Below, piece by piece: positions 21,754 to 33,000 of a stretch of 64,000 nucleotides of DNA. The translations under genes and the position numbers were made by a program. The notes below the pieces were generated by a model. The model worked only from the letters and a program-made list of their open reading frames with translations, made no database searches and had not been told where the DNA came from. The DNA is from Glomus cerebriforme. Lineage: Eukaryota; Glomeromycota; Glomeromycetes; Glomerales; Glomeraceae. The DNA is taken from the NCBI GenBank assembly GCA_003550305.1, contig QKYT01000044.1:254639-318638 (forward strand), written 5' to 3'. Every line of letters begins with the position of its first letter. The stretch's first letter is position 1.

Positions 21754-23784
21754 AATATAAGTTCTCATACAATTGGTCAAATTTCTCATAAATATGTTGA
21801 TTCACAAATAGCTTTAATTGATCATTAGCTCTATAACACTACTTCGTCCAATTCAAATCCTGTCATTTTTAAATGTTCAGGCTGTAACTTCAATCACCTT
21901 TCCATTATACAATTCAATAGTTGTTCGAATTTTATGCCTTTTAATTTATTATTAAAACTTCCTACCAAAACTTTTTTAACACATGAAATTAATAATGATT
22001 ATTTGTGCTCTTTTACAATTCCTTTTTCTGAATTACATTTTATAGCATTTAATCATTTCTCTTCCTTTACATCAATTACTAATGTTTCTTCTCAAGTCGT
22101 TGTTTATTTTTCTATTTCTAATCCAGATAATCTTATTTCTCATTTTGTGGATAATAGTATGTTAAATTGCGCTTTACAAATGATACAAGAGCTTTTTAAA
22201 GATTATTATTCTTTCAAATTTTATACTGATGGATCCATGTTAGATTTTGGTTCTACACATTGCTCGATGTCTTTTGGCTTCTTGCAGGTTTCGTTTGTTT
22301 CTCTTCAGACTTCTTTCACCTCAAAAATTGCCAATTGGCCATCCGCTTTACGAGCTGAATTAGCAGCTGTTGTTACAGCCATTCTCACTTGCCCTGCACA
22401 TTCTTCCATTAAAATTTTTACTGATTGTCAATTTATTATCAATCATTACAATTTTGTTTCTATACAATATCCCCTTTCTTGTCGTAATATGTTCAAACAA
22501 AATAATAATATTGTACTTTGGCAGATCTTATTTGAAACTATTAGGCTAAATCATCTCTCTGTCACCTTTATAAAGGTTTCTGCACATGCCGATGATCTAT
22601 TTAACAACCAAATTGATGCTTTAGTTAAAGCCTCTCACTCATCTTCTGATGTTATTAATTTTATTCCTCCATTGGATAACTTTATTGTTGCCTTCCCAAA
22701 GTGGAACAACATTATTATTGATACACATCTTCGAAAATTTATTATATCTAATAGCCATTTTAACGGCATCTTGGAGTTTTTAAATTTGAAAAGAACTTCA
22801 AAATTTCACCTTAACCTACAACATATTGATTGGATCCTTACATTCAAATATTTTAATCTTAATGATTCTGATTAGTCAACAACATTTACTTCTTTTTTCC
22901 ATAAAGCACATAAACTCAAATTGTTATTTGAAGAACTTCTGACCTTAGAACACCGTAAGAAATAACAGCCTTCTCTTTACTCTGGTTGGAAATGTTTGCT
23001 TTGTCACTTATACGATGAAACATTTGATCATATTTGGAAGTGCTCCTATAATTCTAGAAAAGTATATAATCTAATTAATTGCACCAAACATTAGATTATT
23101 GATTCACTTAAGAATAATTTCAATGTGGATGTTACTTTCTTGAATCTATCACATAACTCTTTTTGGTCTTCCTCTGATACTACAAATCTTTCCTTTGTTG
23201 ATGCCGTCAAAGGAATTATTCTGAAATTTCTATACGATTTGTTTAGAAGATTTATTCCATCTTCGATTTTAATCAAGAAATTTATTTTTTCTTTATATCA
23301 TTTTATTTATAATTCATTTATGGAGGACATTTGGAAACCTCGTTGTGATGTTTTATTAAAACTTGAAAAATCTAGTAATATTTCTAAATGTTCTAAACGA
23401 CTTAAACAGTCATATATTAATTCATTTCGTTTTCAAATACTATTAGTGATAACTTTTTATTTTCTAATTACAATTCTTTATTTTTTTCTATATATTTTGG
23501 AGGACATTTTTTGGGTTTTTGGATACAGATTAACTATGCGATAACACGCCGATTCTGCATTTGGCGCTAACTTTTTAAGTAGGGCCTTCTGTATTCATTG
23601 CAAGGTTCATTACGTCAGAAACTTTATCTTTTTAGTTATTAGTTTCCCGCTCTTAACGTGGTGATATTCTTTCTTTTTTTTATTATGTAAATTTTATTAT
23701 TGTTTTTTTTTATAACTTTGTATAATTCTCTCGGTAAATAATAAAGTTTGAAATGTAATCTTGTTAAAAAAAAAAAAAAATAAT
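21754..23784 (+). mobile_element. 5'-truncated non-LTR retrotransposon (LINE) with poly(A) tail
   Basis: Bounded by a perfect 17-bp target-site duplication and ending in A15 (23766-23780) plus a few T/A bases. The inside encodes the end of a LINE polyprotein: an RNase H domain (21934-22875), then, after stops, remnants with a C-x2-C...H-x4-C zinc knuckle (WKCLLCHLYDETFDHIWKC, about 22985-23045) and a further frame 23125-23544. Reverse transcriptase and endonuclease are absent, the usual outcome of incomplete reverse transcription. At least three stops or frame breaks show it is dead. The 3' region contains TTTGGCGC (23560-23567) and an AATAAA-like sequence before the tail. Confidence 0.82.
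21934..22875 (+). pseudogene. LINE RNase H domain fragment
   Basis: 313 open residues with the RNase HI acidic residues in order: FKFYTDGSM (D), RAELAAVVTAI (E), KIFTDCQFI (D) and NNQIDALVKAS (D). Upstream, in the same frame, lies a short C-x2-C segment (FKCSGCNFNH) of the kind that separates reverse transcriptase from RNase H in such elements. The domain itself looks undamaged, but the element is truncated and broken on both sides. The first ATG here is probably not a natural start. Confidence 0.8.
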
Positions 23785-23801
23785 AATAATGATATTTAAA
23801 A
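23785..23801 (+). repeat. LINE target-site duplication, 3' copy (17 bp)
   Basis: Identical to 21737-21753; directly follows the A-rich end of the LINE. Confidence 0.85.
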
Positions 23802-23817
23802 CTGCTTTTAACACTCT

Positions 23818-23955
23818 AAGTAAACTTGCAGAGCAGCCGAAATTAGGTATATTTAGTAACTTTTAAAGACTATATATTAATATAAAAAATTTTCTTTTTA
23901 TGATTTTTTGTTGCGCCACATCGGTTAGCTGCGCCACAAACCTGGCACAGATTTC
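23818..23955 (-). repeat. Right inverted-repeat arm with doubled TGTGGCGCA
   Basis: On the minus strand it starts GAAATCTGTGCCAGG and contains TGTGGCGCA twice (23930-23938 and 23912-23920), 18 bp apart, then the inner block CGGCTGCTCTGCAAG. Its outer end lies only about 125 bp upstream of the NPL4 start. Confidence 0.7.
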
Positions 23956-24079
23956 AGACGCACAATTACACGCAAGTGATGACGCAAGTGATAACTGATA
24001 AGTTGTTATATAGGACTTAAAATTTCGAAATTATAAAATTCAATTCTTATAAATTATATACGAACTTGAATAATTTGAC

Positions 24080-26644
24080 ATGGTATGAACATAGTTTTAT
24101 GAAACACTTTGACTTTCCTCATGAATTAATTCGTAATTTGGTTACTTCACAGTTGGTACGTATACGTTCCAAAGAGGGTACCTTTCGTCTCGAAGTTGAT
24201 CCTAACGAAGACATGTTATCTCTTGGTACGAAGGTGAGACTTTCTGTTATTTATTATATTTTATTTTTTGAGGTTAATTTTAAATTTACTGTTATCATGA
24301 CATTTTTATAGGTTGTAAATCAACTCAAGTTGCCTGATTACAACTCACTTACTATTTCTGATAATCCAACAAATACTTTTCCAATAATTAATTATAAGGG
24401 AAAGACTATTAGTGAACTAGGAATCAAGTAAAGTGTAGCATTTTAACGAACTTCTTTGGTTTCAATTAATTTAAATTTCTAAAGTCTTACCTATCCCTTC
24501 AATTTTTAAGACATGGTGATCTATTATTCGTCACATTCAAAGAACCTACATCGGAAACCGAAAGATCAAATGCGGATTCTGTTAAGGTGACAACATCCGA
24601 TCTATTAAATGTGAAACAAGATCCGGTCGATGATTTACTAGAAAAACAAGATGGGTTGATAAAACGAAATAAAGATCAGAAATTGTATGCCGCGAAACAT
24701 TATATTTTAGCGCGTCAAAAAGTAGATAATCGATGCGCTAAACTGACGATTATTGCAACTATAATTTTGTAGCTGTAAACACACGGCAAACGGCATGTGT
24801 GATTATTGTATGCCTTTAGAGGTAATTGTTTTATCACTTTTGAGAATTCAGTTTGTATTCATATATTTAACAATCTATTTGTAACTAGCCTTACGATCAA
24901 GGTTATCTTGCGGAAAAAGGAATCAAGCACATGTCATTTCATGCTTATTTGAAAAGTATCAACAAAGCAAATAAGCAATTGAACACCAAATTTATTCCTC
25001 CATTAGAAGAACCAGATTTTCGGGTGAAGCCGAATTGTACAGGTGGTCACGCTCCATGGCCAGAGGGTATATGTACAAAGTGTCAACCAAGTGCTGTCAC
25101 TCTAGCACTTCAAGTAAGAAATAATTAAATAGACTTTTTGTAATTATTTATTTTATTTTTCTAATATGTCTTCGAAAATTTAGCAATATCGTATGGTAGA
25201 TCACGTAGAATTCTCCGTATCAGATCTAATTAATAACTTTATTAATTTTTGGAGAAAAACTGGATTGCAACGATTTGGTTATTTATATGGTCGATATGAG
25301 CCTTATCCTGACGTCCCTTTGGGAGTCAAAGCAGTAGTTGAAACTATATATGAACCACCTCAAGAGGATGAAGTAGATGGATTGACGCTTGCTCTTCCCT
25401 GGGAGGAGGAAAATTCGATTGATGAAGTAGCTGCTGCTTGTGGTCTAGTAAAGGTATACTTTATTGACATTTACATATGAATCTTGCCTTATTATAACAA
25501 CATTTATTTTGGATTACAGGTTGGAATGATATATACTGATCTTACTGATGACGGCACGGGTCAAAGCAAGGTAATTTGCAAACGACATATTGACTCATAT
25601 TTTCTTACCTCTCAAGAATGCTGTTTCTCGGCAGCTATGCAGAATAAGCATCGAGTATCCACAAAATGGAGTGCTTCTGGAAAGTTTGGTAGTAGATTCA
25701 TAACTTGTATAGTAAGTGGTAATGAAAGTGGGGGTATTGATGTTAATGCATTTCAAGTATCAAATACTTGTGCAGCTATGGTTTCTGAAGATATAATTGA
25801 AGCAAGTGTGGATCCAAATGTAGTGAGAGTTAAAGAAAGTACCTCAGAAAGATATGTTCCTGAAGTATTTTATAAATATAAAAATAAATATGGCGTTAAT
25901 GTACAAGAAAGCGCTAAACCATGTTTTCCTGTAGAATATTTGTTAGTCAATGTAAGTTTGTTTTCTTGGGTAATATATATATATATATATATAATTCTAG
26001 ATTAATTTTTTTTATTTTAGGTTACACATGGTTTTCCGTTCAAACCTACACCACTTTTTACTTCACCAGTACAATTCCCTATTGCAAATAGACCTGGACT
26101 TGATAATCAAGATTTGGGAAAACTGTATAGTCATCTTGGACTCAAAGACAGTGGAAATGTACACGTTAATTCTGTATCAGATTTCCAATTGTTAACTTTT
26201 GTTAAAGGAACTCAAATATTGAATGAGGTAAGATATTGTTGGATATAAAATACTAAAAGAACTTTTGATATTATTCACACACTTTTAAACTCTATAGGAT
26301 GACTTTGCAGCATTAGCAAGGTTAGCAATTTCTCACGAGGAAAAAGATGCAAACCAATTGGCTCAAAGTTCAGGATGGCAAACATTAGTTACTATTATGA
26401 GAGAAAGTGGTAAGCAATCCTTTAATTTAAGCTTTTACTTTATGTAATAATTTATAATTGAAATTTCCTTATAATTTGATTAGATAATTCGTCATTCCCA
26501 AATGGTAGACCAACATATCCAGGAGGTAGCAGTAGTAGTTCATCAGGAGTATCAGGAGTATCCGAATGGAGTTGTAGGCATTGTACTTTTGCCAATAATG
26601 CTAATAGAGCTAGTTGTGAAATGTGTGGCCTCCCTAGAGATTGA
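24080..26644 (+). CDS. NPL4: NPL4, Cdc48/p97 ubiquitin-binding cofactor, with C-terminal NZF finger
   Basis: Preferred model, 11 exons: 24080-24082, 24153-24233, 24312-24427, 24511-24684, 24773-24821, 24889-25113, 25184-25453, 25520-25951, 26021-26227, 26298-26409 and 26484-26644. They sum to exactly 610 codons (609 residues). The N-terminus would be [16 protein letters not shown], like yeast Npl4, starting a ubiquitin-like domain. The NPL4 zinc-finger region follows ([28 protein letters not shown]), then the MPN-like core ([45 protein letters not shown]). Residues ~580-609 are an NZF (W-x-C-x2-C...C-x2-C) with the ubiquitin-contacting Thr-Phe and Met. With Ufd1 it delivers ubiquitinated clients to Cdc48. 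An alternative start at 24099 reads through intron 1 in frame and adds 18 residues. Confidence 0.95.
25973..25993. repeat. (TA)n microsatellite in an NPL4 intron
   Basis: About ten AT dinucleotides inside the intron between exons ending 25951 and starting 26021. Confidence 0.9.
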
Positions 26645-26990
26645 GTCGTACATTTATTTTTTTTCTTTGCAATGGTTTTTATTAAATTGTAGTAGTAATA
26701 TATATAATATGTTAAAAGATATCAATCATATTTTTGTTTAGTATTATCAAATAAATAATAATATTAATATTTTTTTGATTACTTTAATTTTAAAATTTAT
26801 TAATAGAACTGTGATTCAAACTCTTTAATAATTCTAATATGTAAAATTAATAGAAGTTTTGAATTAATTATTTAACAAATATTTTCAACTATATATTAAT
26901 GTTCGTATTAACAAATTAATTAAATGTCTATTTTCATTAATCCTTTTTATATTTCTTACAATACAATTCTTAAAAAATAATTATGATAAT
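26645..26990. other. Convergent intergenic region NPL4/UNC50
   Basis: 346 bp of AT-rich 3' sequence shared by two converging genes. No coding or RNA signal is seen. Confidence 0.6.
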
Positions 26991-28200
26991 TCAACTACCA
27001 AAATATAATCTTAATACATTAGCACTGATATTAAAACCAAATAATGATATAATATAAGTGATTAAAAATATAGCAACAGGATACAAAAACATTTCAGTAT
27101 GTAAAAGAAATGGTAATGCTAAAAAAAAAAAGATCAATTTATTAGCGTAATTTTTTTTTAAAACAAAACCAACCAACTTAAAAACTTACCATTATAACCT
27201 AGGAAAGTAATATAACAATAATATCCTATTGCAATTAAATACATTGTATTTCCAAGAAATAAACAAATCCAAATATCTTTTATCAAAACTCTCATTAAAA
27301 AAAATTGAGCTACATATAATATTAGGAATAAAGGGAAAAATGAATTACAGTGTACATCAAATGCATATGCCCATTCTACTGTTTGTTCAACTGCATGAAG
27401 TGTGTGTCTATGTGTTAAAAATCTATTTGCAAATGCCCTTTTCACAGAAATCACGTTTAGTTACATTAGTTTTTTTTGTAAAGAAAAAGAAAATTAATAA
27501 GAAAAATTTTGAATTTTCAACATACCAACAAATTGTAGAAATTACCATTCCAACTACTACAAAATCTACAAATACCATAAATAATATCATTTTAAGAATA
27601 CCTATAAATCCATTTCCATACACTAATCCCCATGCAATTGCTGACACTAATTAAAATAAATATTTATAAGCAAATATTCTGAAATATCTAAAATAGATAA
27701 TATGTTGGTTTTACCTCCTAAGAAAAATGATAGGATCACAACAAAGGCTGGATCATCTCTTGCCCATTGATTTTTTGTTTCTATTATGTAAATCAAGATA
27801 GAGAAATTTTAATTAAAACGGACCAAATTGAATTAGAAATTTGAACTTACGTTTATGATAATAGATATTTCGATAACTGTTAAAATTAATTATTTGAATG
27901 TTAATATTAATAAAATCAACAAACACAAAAAATAAGAAATACTGTACTTAACACTATTCTTGGCGCTATACATAAATAAAGCATTTGCCAAAGTGCAACT
28001 TCAAAATCCTAAATAGATCATAATGATTCGTTAAAAAAAATTTAAATAAAATTGAAATTATTAGAGAAATATACCATTTGTGGAAATCTAAATAATCTTC
28101 GTAAAAATATCGGGACGGAGGCCGACCAATATGTTGGTCGTCTCCTTTTATGATCTGAATGAAATGAAGATCGTGGTGAAGTAGTAGGTAATATAGGCAT
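26991..28200 (-). CDS. UNC50: UNC-50 family Golgi membrane protein (yeast Gmh1 homologue)
   Basis: Seven exons: 28200-28075, 28008-27953, 27876-27851, 27780-27715, 27646-27526, 27437-27190 and 27118-26991, summing to 257 codons (256 residues). After a basic N-terminus (LRRLFRFPQM) comes the family signature DFEVALWQMLYLCIAPRIVY and then QTKNQWARDDPAFVV. Several hydrophobic segments follow (ILKMILFMVFVDFVVVGMVI, WAYAFDVHCNSFFPLFLILY, ALPFLLHTEMFLYPVAIFL), together with WAYAFDVH and YYCYITFLGYNALPFL, all highly conserved in UNC-50/GMH1. These proteins sit in the inner nuclear membrane/Golgi system and help route membrane receptors; yeast Gmh1 interacts with the Arf-GEF Gea1/2. The model is complete with no defects. 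Confidence 0.95.
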
Positions 28201-28970
28201 TCTTTTTTTTAAAAAAAAATTGTCAAATTACGCTTTCTAAAGTCAATTATCATTAAACTAGCAAAATTTCTGTACAACGATCAACATTTTAAATTTTTTT
28301 TATCTCAGCCAATCATAAATTTGATAGTGATAATTTTAAAATTACGATTTAATAAATTTTTTATTTTAAGTATTATCTGTATCTTCTATCCGCGAATATA
28401 ATTCACCCATTTAACCCATTTATACTAACAATTTCAACAAACTCGATCGGTCGCATTTATTTAAAAATTATAAACCAATTTTCAGATTAATTATGAACTA
28501 TTTTGCTTATGTAATATTCGGAATTACGACTTGCGAAAGTTAAGAATTATCATACGTCACGAAAGGATATAATTTCTATAATAGCAAATCCCAATAATTG
28601 AAATTTTATATTATAAATACGGCAGCTATTATTACCCTTTTAAGTCTAAATAATAAAGTCAAGTTAATGCTTCTTCTCTTCCGGCGACCTGTCCTGCGGT
28701 CCAAATAATGTCACTTACGGTTTTTATTGTGTTTATCCAGATTTCCTAAATACATATAATAAAAATGAAAAATAATAAAATTTTAGCGATTTTATTTGTA
28801 CTTAAAGATATCTTAAACTCTAATAATTTAATTGTATTTACAATCTAAATAAATATTTATTTAATTAAGTCGATACAAATTTCAATTTCAATAAATCTAA
28901 ATATTGTTATAGGCTACTAAAATGCAGAAATATAATTATTAACGAACCTTGCATGTATATTGTAAGACAT
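28201..28970. other. Intergenic between UNC50 and SNU23
   Basis: 770 bp, AT-rich, with a T8A9 tract at 28203-28219. A GC-richer patch at 28676-28705 (cttccggcgacctgtcctgcgg) stands out, but no complete gene or RNA is recognised. Confidence 0.5.
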
Positions 28971-29897
28971 TCAAGATTTGGTAGAGCCAAAACCAGCAAA
29001 CCTATATAAAATAAAATATAAATGACCTATAATTACCAAAACAAAGCAAAAATTTTGAGAATAGATGATACCCCATAAGTTTTGCCATCTCTGGATCAAC
29101 TTCATCCTCTGGATTATCTTCTTTCCCCTTCTTCTTGGCCTTTTTACGTTCCTTCCTTCGTCTTTTTTCTTCTTCCTCTTGTTTTTGTAATTGTTCAACT
29201 TGTGCATCGAGATCTACATTAATTAAAAAAAAAACAAGATTTGAGTAAAAGTAAATTAATTGTACTAAACAAAGAATTAAATAATTCATACTATATTCTT
29301 GTGGTGCAGCTTCTTTCTTTTTCAAATTTGTTAATTTATTTTTAACTTGTTCTAGTGTGCTTCGTTCAACTTTCATGGACATGCCAAGAGCTCGTTGATC
29401 TTAAATATAATTTTGAGAAGAAAAAAAAATTAATTTACAATCCTCGGAAATCATAAGCAACAAAGCATACTTACGTTTTTTTCCATTGATATGATCCAGA
29501 AAATTTACGCTGTCTTTAACAACACAATCGCATATCTTACAATAAAAACCAGGTTGTTTAGAGGCAATACTTGTAGATTGCACTACCTGAACTTTATTCA
29601 AATTTGCATCTAAAACAATTTTCTCTTTACGAGCTCTTAATAGTTGTGGAGGTTCAGCTTCGGGATCATCAGTAAACTTTCCTTTGCGTTTACGATCTTC
29701 GTCTTCTTTTTCACGTTCTAAGCGTGACCTTTCACGTGCCCTTCGTTCATATTCTTCTTTATCCCACGTACGACGGAAGCTTGCATCTTGCTATAAAAAT
29801 TTAGAATTAATAAATAATATGAACGTAAGTAAAAAAAAAACCAAAATATCTAACTTACTGTTCCTTTTTCGTACACTCCTCTTTTTTGATTTGACAT
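28971..29897 (-). CDS. SNU23: SNU23/ZMAT2, zinc-finger component of the U4/U6.U5 tri-snRNP
   Basis: Five exons: 29897-29859, 29790-29475, 29399-29292, 29213-29072 and 29001-28971, summing to 212 codons (211 residues), close to the ~199 of human ZMAT2. The charged N-terminal part (FRRTWDKEEYERRARER) is followed by the U1/matrin-type C2H2 finger (GFYCKICDCVVKDSVNFLDH, then INGKKHQRALGMSMKVERST), whose second His is created across the exon 2/3 splice. A basic coiled region follows (LEQVKNKLTNLKKK, EEEEKRRRKERKKAKKK). The end MAKLMGFAGFGSTKS matches the family C-terminus. The protein acts in the nucleus at activation of the B complex of the spliceosome. It is divergent from MED14, with 145 bp between start codons. 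Confidence 0.95.
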
Positions 29898-30042
29898 GAC
29901 TACTTGTTCTCAAATTAAAGTAAAATAAATATGGCACAGCTGATCATGGCTTATATTATTAGATGATCTGCACCGGTCAGGTGTTAAATTTCCACAAATT
30001 TCTTTCCAACTTACCCAACTTTCAAAATAACATCTTTTCTAT
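29898..30042. promoter_or_regulatory. Compact divergent promoter SNU23/MED14
   Basis: 145 bp between start codons, so both 5' untranslated regions must be very short or overlapping. No specific motif is assigned. Confidence 0.5.
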
Positions 30043-33000
30043 ATGGAAAACTTAAGCAATACTGAGATCCAACGATCTCACACTGTAAAATCACAACAAT
30101 GGAAACCTTTAACTGATGTAGTGGACGCCGTTAATTGTGATGCTCACGATAAATTAGCTACATTCATTCATAGACAGTAAATAATTATTTATATGTACTT
30201 ATTTTTTATATATTTTAAACTAAAGTTTCTTTTTGTCATAGAGTACCGGAAGCAGGAGACACGGACCGTAGAAAAACATTTATGCTTAATTATCTATTAC
30301 CGCAACGTAATAATTGGCTAAAATTAAAAACTTTGGTCTCTTGGTCGGAGAAGGCTTGCTTAGTACACAACTATGAGGTATAGAGATAATCAAATTAAAT
30401 TTATAAATAGTATAAATTAATTAATCATCAGAGAGGGCTTTGCTTCATTAAGTAATATTTCATTTTACTGAATAGATACATTACAAGGACGTACAAAGGC
30501 AAAAGCTTATAAGTAACGATGTGGAAGCAAGCATGCGAGAATGGAGTTTTTATATGCCCGGCACTAGGTAATATTGGAAATATTTTTGACTCTTGAGAGT
30601 TTGCTTAAAATATTAAGATCTATGCTTTTAATCAAACTTAGTATACGCTCACCTGATGTCACAAGCTCATCTGATGTACTTAAAGAGGGGACTTACAAGA
30701 GATTTCCAAGCATAATTAAGGTATTTACAAAGAGATTATTTGTTTAAATTAAATAACATTTTATCAACCTATTTTTTCTTTATGGTATAGGAACGTTTTG
30801 CACCTGACGTTTTGGGCGATGATAAAGCCAAAGAAACATTAGAGGCTCTAAATAATATCATCCAGATACGGATGCTAACGCAAGAAATAATACCGAAGTG
30901 TATGAGAAACTATAGCATTTCGAACGGAAAAATAAAGTTTATAATTGATAGAGAATTTGAGGTGATAATTTAAACAATTTTTGTCGTGTTTTCACCATCA
31001 CCATCAATTATAATTGATTTCGTTTTTAAAGACTGTGTTGACGCCTCTTAATATGGAAATTGATTCGGCTTGGTGGATTATCGAGCTGAAATTCTTCATC
31101 CAATCGGCAAGCGATAAAATATTCAATGGTATAAGAAAATTTTTGTTTTATATACCCTCTAATATCACAGATACTTTTTAAATTATAACAATTTCATTTA
31201 TATAACTTATAGACGTGAAGCTCTCATTCCATGATGATCAATTATTGAGACTAATGGAAACAATTCAAATCCAATATTTGTCACCGCCAAAGCATATCCC
31301 TGAAAGGATTGCAAGTAGTATGAAACGGTCCATAAATGCCGAAACATTGGATGCAACCTTTTCATCTCAGACAGCTAAATTCTGTCCATTAGTCAATTTA
31401 TATGAATATTTACGTATCCTTTTAAATTGTAACGAGTAATTTTTTTTACGAGTTGTATTATTTATATCATCCTTGACAATTTTCTTATAACAGACAATTA
31501 TTGTTTAGACCTGCAACTTAATATATTGGCTCAACAAGTAATTATATCTTATAATTATCTTTTTTTTTTAAAACTTATTTTGGTCTTAATTTTATTAAAT
31601 TTAATAGGCACATTATATAAGACAAACAAGATGGGCTAATAATTTTGATATGATTATGAATGAAGAAAAAAGTGTTTTAAGGATCTCTTATTGGAAGTAA
31701 TTTATCCATGTGTTTTCAGATGCATCTATTATATTTATTAATCCTATTTTCAAGTTATATTAATGCTTGGTATTTCGCTCTTCCTTTAAAGTTATATTAA
31801 GCAAGCAGCGTTGGCAGGTTCATATCTTATTAACTTTACATTATGCTTTAATTAAATTTTATAAGCCAAATATATTAACTTTTTCGCAACATTCATATAC
31901 CTAGTCAAAGCTCAAAGTATCATGCGGTCCAATGTCGTTCCGGGAGAGATTAAGAATCACGATATCATTGAAATTTTTGTGACAACTGAAGAGTCTGATC
32001 GCCATTTACTTTACTCGTCTAATAAGGCTCTAAAAAGATCACACTGGTATACTGATACTAAGTACGTGAAACTCGGAGCATTGAATGATTTTCGCGGAAT
32101 TAATTATCCGCATAAATTTTTATGTGTGCGTTGGTCTGGATTAAAAGGTTCTGAAGCTAATGAATGGATAGTTATTGATTGGGAATTTGTAAGTTTTTTT
32201 TTATATTTTGAAGCCGTTTTAAAAAGTTTAAAGGTTAATCGGTATCTCGTACATGTCATAGGACCCAACCAATCTAAATATTGAGCATTTAATGCTGTCT
32301 ATCACACAACGACATGCCCAGGCAGTTGTCGACAAATTTGTCGAGATTTTAAAAAATGAAAAAGGCGTTTACACTGAAAATAATTTTGAGATCGTCAGTG
32401 GAAATAATGGTAAGTTTCTAACAGTCATGATATAATTAGTAGTATATTTATAATTACATTGAGGATTTAAATTTTTCCTTTATTTTACAGAACTTATATC
32501 TGATTTGGAATCATTGGAGTCACCTTTCTCAGACGAAATAGCAAGAAAATACCTAAATGTACAAAAATTGCGCGTACGATTGTGCGGCGAGTTCAAAGAT
32601 TACTTTATAAATATTGGAATTGATATTCATAGTGGTAGAATTTTTATTGAAGATGAGAAACAAGAGATAGAAAGTGGTACGTAATTAAATTAGCGTATGG
32701 TATTAAAAAAAAAAGGAAATTTTTAAATATTTTATATCTTCTTACAAAATATAGACAAAATCAAGGCATGTGAGGACAAACTTAGCTATGACCATAATAA
32801 ACTTATTGAAGTACTTATAATGCTTAGATCTGTGGTAATGAGGTCTCGGCTTGAATCGATAGCCAGAAAACTTTTCCTTGATGTTCCACGGAATATTCAA
32901 ATAATTCCAGAGGATATCAAAAAGCTGCATACTACGCAAAAGATAATTTTGGAATTTAATGATGTCAAAGATGTTGATAAAATGCTTTCTCATAAAGGCA

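Larger units (their letters stand above)
21489..23955. mobile_element. Inverted-repeat (foldback/MITE-like) element split by a LINE insertion
   Basis: The left end begins GAAATCTGTACTAGG followed by TTTGTGGCGCAG. The right end, read on the minus strand, begins GAAATCTGTGCCAGG followed by TTTGTGGCGCAG. A second, inner matching block is TGGCTGCTCTGCAAG at the left (from about 21592), found inverted at 23824-23838 (CTTGCAGAGCAGCCG, one mismatch). So two arms of roughly 125-140 bp face each other, with diverged sequence between the matching blocks. No transposase is seen inside, so this looks non-autonomous. No clear target-site duplication was found at the outer ends. The LINE at 21754-23784 inserted later and separates the arms. 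Confidence 0.6.

Noticed and set aside
24066..24098. NPL4 start at a TTG at 24066
   Set aside because: Non-ATG start with no support; ATG at 24080 (spliced) or 24099 explain the N-terminus better.
28705..28755. Minus-strand fragment ending GNLDKHNKNRK and a stop after an AG
   Set aside because: Looks like a gene C-terminus, but SNU23 already ends upstream at 28971 and no joining exon was found; too short to call.
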